Assembly (NCBI GenBank): GCA_013306675.1
Contig: JABLUY010000287.1
Span: 1-42,368, forward strand
DNA length: 42,368 nucleotides
DNA from: Thraustochytrium sp. TN22
Lineage: Eukaryota > Sar > Bigyra > Thraustochytrida > Thraustochytriidae
Reading direction: 5' to 3'
Positions within the stretch are counted from its first letter, which is position 1. Every line of letters starts with the position of its first letter. The position numbers and the translations under genes were made by a program. Of the stretch, positions 26,796 through 34,846 are shown piece by piece. The notes beneath the pieces are model-generated. The model did not search any database and was not told where the DNA came from. It saw nothing but the letters and a program-made list of their open reading frames with translations.

Positions 26796-27015
26796 GCGAC
26801 GCGGGCCTGACCTGGGCACCGCAGAGCGAGGCAGGCAGCAAGCTAGTAGCTGTCACTGCCACTGCCGAGGAGGTCGGGGACCTGGGGGAGGAGGGCGGGA
26901 ACGTGGTCTCTGGCCAGCAAAACCCGCCCGCCCGGCAAGGGCGAGCGCGGCGCGCGTGGACGGACCCGGGCCCGGCGGCGCGGCAGAGCGGCGGCGCGGC
27001 GGCGCGCGGCGCGGC

Positions 27016-29100
27016 ATGGGCAACACGGCGGCGGGCGGCGAGGCCGCGCCCGCGCTGCAGGGCCCGGCGTGGGTGGTGCAGGCCGCGGAGAGCCTGAGCA
27101 GGGTCGAGGCCGCCGGCGTGACAGCCGCCCTCGCGAGCGCAGACGAGCGCCGCGGCGGCTGCGGCTGCGGCGCGGGCGCGGGAGGCAGCGCGAGCGGAGG
27201 CGCGGGCGCTGGCGACGGCTGCGACGGCGACGCGGAGAAAGACCGGCAAGGCGCAGCGGAGAAGGAGAAAGAGAGAGCGAAAGAAGTGGACGGAGAGAAG
27301 AAGAAAGAGCCGGGCGTGTACCCGTTCAACGTGGGCGACTACAGGCGCCATGACATCGTGACGCGCGACCCCGAGACCGCGGAGTGGTTCCACCGAGGCA
27401 TGAACTGGATCTTCGGGTTCCACCACGAGCACGCGATCGCGTGCTTCAGCAAGAGCCTGCAGCTGGAGCCCGACTTTTGCATGGCGTGGTGGGCCATCGC
27501 GCTGTGCCACGGGCCGAACTACAACGTGCACCAGCACAACGGCTACTTTGAGCTGAGCAAGTCCGAAGACGGCTTCCCGTCGCAGAAGCGCGCCTTCGAG
27601 GCCATCGGCAAGGCCGTGCAGTTCCGCCACAACGCCACGCCCGTGGGCCGCGCGCTCATCGACGCGCTGCGCCTGCGCTACACGTGGCCGGCCAGCGACT
27701 TCGCGCGCCTGCTGCTGGAGCCCTACAGCCAGGCCATGCGCCTGGTTTTCAACGACTACCCGGAGGACCCCGACGTGGCCTGCATCTTCGCGGACGCCCT
27801 CATGCAGCTCAGCCCGTGGCAGCTCTACGACCGCGAGGCCGGCACCGAGGCGCCCATCACGGGCGAGGTCACGCAGACGCTGCTGGGCGCGCTCGAGCGC
27901 TTCCCGCGCCACCCGGGCCTGCTGCACCTCTACATCCACCTCAAGGAGATGAGCCCCACGCCCGCGGACGCCTCGCCCATGGCCGACCTGCTGCGGGACC
28001 CAGACGCTGTCCCGGACATCGGCCACCTCAAGCACATGCCCTCCCACATCGACATGCTCGTCGGCAATTTCGCCGGCGCCGTGGATGCCAGCGGCCAGGC
28101 GCTGCGCGCCAACGAGCGCTACATCCGCTACGCCGTGCGCGTCGGCGAGGAGTTCCCGCTCTACCTCGGCTACATCGCGCACGACTACCACATGTTCGTT
28201 TACGCCGCCATGATGGCCGGTATGGAGCGCGAGGCGCGCGAGAAGGCGCTCGCGCTGCGCGCCTTCGTCGAGTCCTCCGTCGCCGATTACCGCACCCGCG
28301 CCGTCGACCTCGATCTCTTTCACGCCGTCTTCTACCACGTTCTCGTCCGCTTCGGCGCCTGGGACGAGATCCTCAAGCAGGGCCAGCACCGCGACATGGA
28401 GGCCTTTTGCGCCTCCAACGCCACGCTGCGCTACGCGCGCGGGCTCGCCTTTGCGGCCAAGGGCATGGTCGCCGAGGCCATGGGCGCCATGGGCGCTTTC
28501 AACAAGCTGCGCGCCGTCGAGGCCGTGCAGGCGCGCGTGCTCCACAACAACCGCTGCGGCCCGCTCTTCGCCGTCAATGCCGCCATGCTGCGCGGCGAAA
28601 TCCTCTACCGCCAGGGCCGCTTCGACGAGGCCTTCGCCGACCTCCGCGAGTCCGTCAAGCTCGAGGACGCGCTCGCCTATGACGAGCCATGGGGCCAGAT
28701 GCAGCCCGTTCGCGTACGTTTTTTTTCATTCTCAGCCCCCGACACGGGGGGCACGCGCGCGCGCGCGCATGTCCAGGTCCGCACCCACTGACGCTCGCTC
28801 GCTCTTCTCGCTGCTACCGCCGCGCTCCCACAGCACGCGCTCGGCGCCCTCTTGCTAGAACAGAACCGCCGCGAGGAGGCCGAGGCCGTCTTTCGCCGCG
28901 ACCTCGAGCGCTATCCGCGCAACCTCTGGTCGCTTACCGGTCTGAGGGATTGCCTCCTCCGAAACGACGAGCCCCCACTTGAGGAGCTCAGCGTCATCGA
29001 GGCCGACCTCGACGCCGCGCTCTCCGTCTCCGACGTCATCGTCGAGGCCAGCTGTGCATGCGCCAACCAGGCGCTTAACAAGGCCAGTGCCGCCATGTGA
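27016..29100 (+). CDS. TPR-family protein, two exons (27016-28713 and 28834-29100)
   Basis: The spliced product has 654 residues: 566 from exon 1 and 88 from exon 2. It matches a widespread TPR-like family, common in bacteria, typified by WFHRGMNWIFGFHHEHAIACF (about residue 125), MAWWAIALCHGPNYN, FADALMQLSPWQLYD, HPGLLHLYIHLKEMSP, HLKHMPSHID, LRYARGLAFAAKG and LEDALAYDEPWGQMQPVR. That last block continues as HALGALLLEQ in relatives, and precisely this continuation appears in exon 2, followed by EEAEAVFRRDLERYP and the terminal ASCAC motif. Reading through instead gives a low-complexity tail ending at 28791. Start 27016 (MGNTAAGG) precedes a variable Gly/Lys-rich N-terminus of about 100 residues. 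The molecular function of the family is unknown; TPR folds normally bind proteins. Confidence 0.88.
28714..28833 (+). other. Intron, 120 bp, phase 0
   Basis: The donor is GTACGT, directly after the CGC codon of the conserved PVR triplet. The acceptor is CTCCCACAG, directly before CAC GCG CTC. The intron has a poly-T stretch just after the donor, a (CG)n stretch and a pyrimidine-rich end. Removing it joins PVR to HALGALLLEQ in frame, as in relatives. Confidence 0.88.
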
Positions 29101-29160
29101 TGGGGTGGGTGACCCTGACACATGACTTGACAAGCCAAGCTGGAGCGCTGCGCTGGCTGC

Positions 29161-29200
29161 GCTGCGCTGCGCTGCGCTGCGCTGCGCTGCGCTGCGCTGC
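29161..29200. repeat. (GCTGC)8 pentanucleotide repeat
   Basis: Eight perfect GCTGC units lie about 60 bases downstream of the TPR stop codon, with two imperfect units before them. Confidence 0.95.
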
Positions 29201-30455
29201 GCGACGAATTTTTGTTGGACGAAGACAGGGTTGCTGCGGCTTTGACCGTGGCCACTCGCACAACCACCAGCGCAACAAGAACACTCCCCGCGCGAGGGAC
29301 CCGCTTGACGCCTTTTCCTGGCCGTTGAGCCCGTAAAACCCCAGCCGAGGTCGCTACAGTAGTTCCCATGCAGCCCGGCAGCTCGCAAGCTAGCGTGCGT
29401 AGCGATCGCCACTGGTCGAGCAGTAGTTGCTCGTCCACTCGGCATCCCCTACAGCTGGCTGCTGCTGCCCGCACACTGCTCTCTGAACCGTTCATTTGCA
29501 TTTGCATAAAATATTTTGCATGGCATGATCAATGATCTCCCTCACTGTCAGTGACGGGTGGTCAGCCAGCTGAGAGCTCTTGCTGCGACCTCGAAGAAAG
29601 CCCCTAGCTTACTTGGTCGGCCAGGAAGCAAGCTGCATTCTGCTTGCCCACTGCTCTGCAGCTTCTCTTCAGCTTCTCCGAGTCTTTACCAAGCAAAGCC
29701 CCTGCACTGGCTGCCACTGGCTGCCTCTGCAGGTGGCACTTCGCAGGACGTGCCAGTGGCGAAGGCCAAGCTTGGACCGTCGCTCGCGGCGCGGCGCGCT
29801 CAATGCACCAGCTCAGGCGACGATTGGAGCGCTGCCGGCGTCAAGCCTCGCGCCGGCGGCCCGCGGCGCGACTCCTCAGGCTGTCCGACAGTCTGAGTCC
29901 TTCAAGTCCTTCAACCCTTGACCCGGTGAGGTACCGTGACGTGAGCGCCGACGCGGCCGAGAGACTCGAACGGGCGAGCCAAGCCACAGCTTAGTACTAA
30001 GACTTCGTCGCTGCTTTCAACGAGCGTTACGAAGCCACCACCCTTCGTCGCCGCCAGCCGTCGCCGCCAGCCACACTGCGCGCCGCCCTTGACCAGTGTG
30101 TGCGCCTGATGAGCCAGCGAGGTACTAGCCCGAGGACGAGCACCACGAGCCAAGGGCAGCCAAGGCCCGTGTCTTGCGTTCTTTTGCATTCTTGCCTCTT
30201 GCTTGCCATGCCTTGCCATTGCTTGCAGTGCGCAGGCGGCTTTGATTGTGCGATTGTGCTCAGGCTGGCCCTGGCTGCGTGCGCAACTCGGGCTCGGGTC
30301 AGGGCGAGCTGGGCGTCGCCCGCACGCACGCGCTGCTCGCGCGCGGCGGCAGACACGCAACCACCACCGCACGGGCGCCGCCCGAGCGAGCGGCCAGCGC
30401 GCAGACCGCGGCGCGGGAGGCCTCCTCGCGCAGGCGGCCCGCCGGCGCGCTCGCA

Positions 30456-30475
30456 GGCGCGGCGCGGCGCGGCGC
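30456..30475. repeat. (GGCGC)4 pentanucleotide repeat
   Basis: Four perfect GGCGC units lie in the intergenic region upstream of the Sec7-PH gene. Confidence 0.85.
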
Positions 30476-30669
30476 GGCAGGCGCGGCGCGGGCGCTCTTT
30501 CCCTTCGTTCGTTCGAGGCGCGGCGCCTCCATCTCTCTCCGCCAGGCCGCGCCCACCCTAGCCAGCCGCCGCGCGCCTGCGACACCGCGTGCGGCGCGTC
30601 GACCAGCAGCGCGGCGAGCGGCCTGGCAGCAGGCGCTGCCGCTCAGCTCTGCGCGCGCGCCGCGCTCGC

Positions 30670-30689
30670 GAGGCGAGGCGAGGCGAGGT
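30670..30689. repeat. (GAGGC)3-4 pentanucleotide repeat
   Basis: Three GAGGC units and a final GAGGT lie in non-coding sequence. Confidence 0.8.
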
Positions 30690-31074
30690 GGAGGAGAGCC
30701 CTGGCCGAGGCTGGTGATCCGCCAATTCTTGGCTAGCTAGCTGGCCAGCGTGAGCTCGTGGCTCCAGCTCCGCGCGAGGCACGGCAGCGCGAGGCGAGGC
30801 GGGACGGCCGGCTGGCTGCTCTGGCTATCCCGCCGCCCGCCTGCCCGCGCGCCCGCCTGGCGCTCGCGCGCCTGCCGCCGTTGTGGCCGCCAGCGCCGGC
30901 GGAAGGAAGCGGAGACCTGCGTCATCGCGCCATCCTCCCCGGGGCCTGCCTGCCTGCCTGCCTGCCTGCCTGCGAGCCTGTGCCCGCGAGAGGCGCGCCG
31001 CGCGCGGCGGGCACCCCGTCGCTCGCGCTCGTTGCTCGCGCGCTCGCGCCGGCCCGCGCTCGCGCGCCGGCCGA

Positions 31075-31094
31075 GGCGCGGCGCGGCGCGGCGC
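31075..31094. repeat. (GGCGC)4 pentanucleotide repeat
   Basis: Four GGCGC units lie about 240 bases before the Sec7-PH start codon. Confidence 0.85.
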
Positions 31095-31250
31095 GGCTCA
31101 GAGGCACGGTCCGGCAGGGCCCCGACTATTGCGCGCGAACCGCCCACTTGCGGCCGCTGGCGCGCGACTTGCGGCCGCGCCGGCCAAGTCCAGGCTTCCA
31201 AGTCTGGGATTCGCGCAGAGTTCTCCCTCGGTCGTCTCGCTCGCTCACGG

Positions 31251-31280
31251 TCAAGACAAGACAAGACAAGACAAGGCAAG
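31251..31280. repeat. (ACAAG)n pentanucleotide repeat
   Basis: Four perfect ACAAG units are flanked by one-base variants (TCAAG, GCAAG). They lie about 50 bases before the Sec7-PH start codon, probably in its 5' leader. Confidence 0.9.
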
Positions 31281-31332
31281 CTCTGACACAGCCGCAGTCA
31301 AGCTCGCTCGCGCGCAGGCCGGCACGCCCGGC

Positions 31333-34300
31333 ATGGCCGCGCGCGGCAGCCCGGCGCTCGTGCGCGCCCATGCGCGGCGATGCTCGTGCGCCGGCGGCGC
31401 GCATGAGGCGCTCGAGGAGGTGTCCGCTGCGACGTCCTTCTCGGCGGCGCACCCCGCTGCGACGAGGACCGCCACGGCGAGCGCCGAGAACAGCTGCGTG
31501 GAGCACGCGGCGCTGCGGCGCGGCGCGGCAGGGCTGGAGAGGTCCTTCGAACTGGGCAGGGAGATGTTCGCGCGCCGCCCACAAGAGTCCGTGCACCTTT
31601 GGGTCGAGTCCGGCCTGCTGGGCGTAGGGACGCCCTGCGACGCGGCCGTGGCCAGCTTTCTGCACGACCACCCCGAGCTCGACCGCGCCGCGCTCTGGGA
31701 CTACCTCGCGTCCTCGCCCCAGGTGCTCGAGGCCTTCGTGCGGCTCTTCGACCTGCGCGACCGTCCGCTCGACGAGGCCTTCAGGGAGGTATTCGCCGCG
31801 CTTGGCTTCTTCGCCTCGCCGCACTCGGCCGCCGGCGCCGCCGCGGCCGCCAGGCCGGCCACCGCCGGCTCGCTGCTGCGCCGCCGCCGCACCCACGCCA
31901 CTGGCACCGGCGCCGGCACTGGCGCCGCCGCTGCGGCCAGCGGCCAGCGCCGCGACCATGGCCCCGCCCACGCCGCTGCCCACGGCGCGCTCAGCAGCAG
32001 CAGTGCCAGCAGCAGCAGCAATCGCCGCCGCCGCTCGCGCCGCCTGTCGGTGGGCTCGCGCGGTGCCATCGGCTCCGGGCGCCGCTCGCTCACGCGCCGC
32101 TTCTCCTTCTCCAGCGCGCAGCGCCGCGCCTTCGAAGACACCACCAGCGGCGGCGGCACCGAGGACGGCCACGCCGACGCTGCCTCCGAATCCTCCGACC
32201 TGCCGCGCTCCTTCCAGGATCTTAGCCTGCTCGAGCAGAAGCGCGCCGCCTGCCGCGTCTTCGCCGACTGGTTCTGGGCGCTCAATCAGGATATCGTCGC
32301 AGCTTGGTACGCGAGCGCCGACGTCGTCTTCGCGCTCGCGCTCCAGCTGCTCACGCTCAGCGAGGGCCTCGTCTCGCGCCGGGGCCCTGCCGCCGCCGCC
32401 GCGCAGCGCCCCGCCGTGCGCGACGCCGCTGCCGCCGACTTTCTCGCGTCCTGCCAGAACGTCATGCTCTCGCTCGGCGCGCCCAGCCTGCGCGAGGAGC
32501 TCTTGCTCGCCATGTTTGACCGCGTCTTTCGTGAGCCCTTTGCCGCACTGCCGCAACGCCACGCGCACGCGCACGCGCACGCCGCGCGCCCGCTTTCCGC
32601 CGACGAGGCGCCCGCCGCGCCCGCCGCGCAGGAGGCCGGCTGCTACCAGGGCTACCTCTGGCTGCCCTCGCTCGCCGCGCTGCCGAATCGCGAGCAACGC
32701 CGCTGGGTCGTCCTCGCCGACTGGGTCCTCTACGTCTACAGCTCCGCAGCTGAGCCCAACGAGCTGCTCTTCGTTGCGCCGCTCCACCACGTCGAGGCCG
32801 AGGCGCTTCCCTCGGGTCTCCGCCTGCGCGGCGCCATGAAGCTCGCGCTTGCCAGCCCCGAGACGCTCGGCCACGCCCCGCGCGGGCCCGGCGTCCCCTC
32901 GCCCGCCGCCTTCTCCTCCGAGGCGTCCGCCTCCTCCTCGCACTCGGGCTCCACCCGCTCGCGCCGCGGCTGGCTGCCGCGCGTCTTCTCCACCGGCGCG
33001 CTCCCGCGCATGGGCCGCCGCTCGCGCTCGCGCTCGCCGCGCCCCGCCAGACGCGCCGCACCCGCCGCCGCCAAGCATGTCGCTCCGCTGCTCGTCGACG
33101 CGCTCGAGCTCCAGGCCGCCACGCCCGCCGAGGCCGAGCGCTGGCTCGACGCCTTCCGCAGCGGCCTCCACTCGCCCAGCGGCGCGCAGAGTGTCGAGTT
33201 CGAGGCCGAACTGGAGCACTTTCGCAAGGACGAGCAAGCCCACCCTGCCGGCAAGCGTGCCACGCCCACGAAGATCGCCAGCGACATCGAGTGGGCGCAG
33301 CGCAAGGGCGACCTCGTCGAGGGCCCCTTGTTGGTCAAGAAGCCCTACTTTCGTGACGAGGACGACCCTGAACAGGAGCGCGCCGCCGATGATGTCTACT
33401 CGACCCGCTTCGCCGAGCGACACTGCTTCCTGCTCGGCAATTTGCTCGTCGTCGCCTTCGACGCCGCATCCGTCGATCGTCACGGCGTCATTGACCTCTC
33501 GCACCTTCGCATGATTGTGCCCACCCAAAACAAGTGGGCCAAGGACCAAGGTCTTTTTCCCTTTGATCTCATCGACAACGAGCTCCAGGTGCTCTGCTCC
33601 TGCGCCGCGCCCGCGCTCAAGGACTACGTGCTCTGGCACAAGGCGCTCTCCCCCTTGCTCCCCGGCAAGGCCGTCGCCGCCTCTCCTACGCTTCAGAGCC
33701 CGACACTCTCGCGCCCGGGGTCCAGCGCCAGTGTCGGCTCCAACGAGAAGCAGCAGCCCCGGCATGCCGTCTCCGAGGCCGGCCCGGACGACGCGCGCGC
33801 GGTCGCGCAGACCTTGCATCACGAGGAGGAAAAAGAGGAGACGGACGACGACGAGTCGGCCAGCCGCCGCGCGAGCTGCTCGTCAGCCGGCCAAGGCACC
33901 GGCGAGGGCGCCGTGGCCAGCGCCGTGCAGTCGCTCGAGGACCTCACGTCCACCTACGCCTCGCTCATCCGTAAGGCCAATGAGCTCATCAACCGGACCG
34001 ACCTGGCGCCTGACGTGCGCGAGGCTCCGCAGGCGCCTGACGTGCGCGAGGCTCCCGTGCCTGCAGCGCCCAAGGCGCCGCTCCCGTCCCCCCCGAGGGC
34101 CCCGCTTCCGCGCCCTCCCGCCACATCCACATCTACGGCGTCCACCTGGTCTCACTCCTCAACGTCCTCGCCAGCCTCCTCGCCGATGCTCGCCCCCATG
34201 TACTCCAACCTGCCGCCCGGCGAAGCCGGCAGCTTCGAGTCGCTCCCGGCACCCGGCAAGAAGCGCCGCCGCGGCAACACGCCGCGCGCCACCACCAGTC

Positions 34301-34464
34301 CATCGGACGAGCGCGAGGCCGCCCTTCACGCCGCCTACATGCCGCGCTCGCCTCCGCTGTACGTGCCCGAGATGGGCCCGCCCTCGCCCCGCGGACAGAC
34401 CTGGGAAGCTGCGGCGCCGGGTGCGCCGCCCCCCATGCCGCCGCCGGCGCCTCCCTTTCGCTGA
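31333..34464 (+). CDS. Sec7-PH protein (putative ARF guanine-nucleotide exchange factor)
   Basis: The 1,043-residue protein has a Sec7-like domain in two pieces. About residues 66-161 (FARRPQESVHLWVESGLLG, AAVASFLHDHPELDRAALWDYLA, VLEAFVRLFDLRD) match Sec7 helices before motif 1. About 135 low-complexity residues intervene, and about 297-409 (LLEQKRAACRVFADWFWALNQD, then EELLLAMFDRVFREPF) match the later helices. The catalytic glutamate of motif 1 might be the Glu of LLEQKR, but this is uncertain, so activity is not assured. A PH domain with an internal Arg/Ser-rich insert spans about 435-615 and a second PH-like domain about 658-776, ending YVLWHKAL. The tail is Pro-rich with KKRRR. Sec7-PH proteins activate ARF GTPases at membranes. 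Start 31333 is the first ATG before recognisable sequence. Confidence 0.7.
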   Translation: MAARGSPALVRAHARRCSCAGGAHEALEEVSAATSFSAAHPAATRTATASAENSCVEHAALRRGAAGLERSFELGREMFARRPQESVHLWVESGLLGVGTPCDAAVASFLHDHPELDRAALWDYLASSPQVLEAFVRLFDLRDRPLDEAFREVFAALGFFASPHSAAGAAAAARPATAGSLLRRRRTHATGTGAGTGAAAAASGQRRDHGPAHAAAHGALSSSSASSSSNRRRRSRRLSVGSRGAIGSGRRSLTRRFSFSSAQRRAFEDTTSGGGTEDGHADAASESSDLPRSFQDLSLLEQKRAACRVFADWFWALNQDIVAAWYASADVVFALALQLLTLSEGLVSRRGPAAAAAQRPAVRDAAAADFLASCQNVMLSLGAPSLREELLLAMFDRVFREPFAALPQRHAHAHAHAARPLSADEAPAAPAAQEAGCYQGYLWLPSLAALPNREQRRWVVLADWVLYVYSSAAEPNELLFVAPLHHVEAEALPSGLRLRGAMKLALASPETLGHAPRGPGVPSPAAFSSEASASSSHSGSTRSRRGWLPRVFSTGALPRMGRRSRSRSPRPARRAAPAAAKHVAPLLVDALELQAATPAEAERWLDAFRSGLHSPSGAQSVEFEAELEHFRKDEQAHPAGKRATPTKIASDIEWAQRKGDLVEGPLLVKKPYFRDEDDPEQERAADDVYSTRFAERHCFLLGNLLVVAFDAASVDRHGVIDLSHLRMIVPTQNKWAKDQGLFPFDLIDNELQVLCSCAAPALKDYVLWHKALSPLLPGKAVAASPTLQSPTLSRPGSSASVGSNEKQQPRHAVSEAGPDDARAVAQTLHHEEEKEETDDDESASRRASCSSAGQGTGEGAVASAVQSLEDLTSTYASLIRKANELINRTDLAPDVREAPQAPDVREAPVPAAPKAPLPSPPRAPLPRPPATSTSTASTWSHSSTSSPASSPMLAPMYSNLPPGEAGSFESLPAPGKKRRRGNTPRATTSPSDEREAALHAAYMPRSPPLYVPEMGPPSPRGQTWEAAAPGAPPPMPPPAPPFR

Positions 34465-34846
34465 CCATAAAACTGATTGAACGTATCTTATGATTCTCCT
34501 TTCCGAGTCCGAGCCTTTTGAGGTTGCAGACCTCCACTCTTTTCTCTTGGTTCACCTCACCTACCTCTGCGCTCTGCGTAGCCGCTCTCACTAGTAGCTA
34601 GCTAGCTACCTAGCAGCGAGCTGAAAAAAAATTCCCGCCAGCTCGAGGGAACACGGGCTCGCTTGTAACGGTCATCTCTGCATGCTCTCTCCCCGGGCCT
34701 GCCTCTGTTTCTCTCTCTCTCTCTCTCTGCTCTGCTCTGCTCTGCTCTTGCTCTTTCTGAGCGAGCCCAGCCTCGAGGCCCTCGCGCGGCCTCCCTCGGC
34801 GCGCGGGAGGTAGACTGCGCAGGTCCTTGGCGGCGGAGATCGCAGC
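34465..34846. promoter_or_regulatory. Upstream region of the Tudor/EF-hand/NPHP1-like gene
   Basis: This 382-base gap contains TAGCTAGCTAGCTACCTAGC at 34595-34614, a (CT)n run and TCTGC pentamers. No gene is seen. A minus-strand ORF over this region has only low-complexity sequence. Confidence 0.4.
34710..34745. repeat. (CT)n followed by (TCTGC)4
   Basis: About ten CT dinucleotides pass into four TCTGC units roughly 100 bases before the start codon at 34847. It is a pyrimidine-rich leader or promoter tract. Confidence 0.88.

Larger units (their letters stand above)
24090..27015. other. Long divergent intergenic region (ASH2-like / TPR gene)
   Basis: This 2.9-kb stretch contains the start-region repeats (24098 to about 24960), then unremarkable sequence with CTGG-rich low complexity (25706-25792), and a very GC-rich end with GGCGC pentamers. 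ORFs at 25227-25856, 25954-26394 and 26406-27015 show no motif, hydrophobic pattern or relative I recognise. The divergent promoters of the two genes should lie at its two ends. Confidence 0.45.
29101..31332. other. Long intergenic region between TPR and Sec7-PH genes
   Basis: In 2.2 kb I see pentanucleotide repeats (annotated), a (CCTG)n run at about 30949-30972, an AT-rich island at 29490-29530 containing three TTTGCAT words, and GCTAGCTAGCT at 30732-30742. ORFs at 29558-29994 and 30100-31290 are low complexity with no recognisable domain. The Sec7-PH reading frame is open back to 30883 but encodes only Arg/Ala-rich sequence there. Confidence 0.45.

Noticed and set aside
28714-28740. Alternative acceptor CTCAG near 28735 in the TPR gene
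   Set aside because: It would give an intron of about 22 bases and would not restore the HALGALLLEQ block.
29490-29530. AT-rich island with three TTTGCAT words as a promoter or origin
   Set aside because: It is about 1.8 kb from the next start codon and I see no further support; short AT-rich words alone are not enough.
31126-33822. 898-residue minus-strand ORF opposite the Sec7-PH gene
   Set aside because: Gly/Arg/Ala-rich composition without domains; the plus strand has Sec7 and PH similarity.
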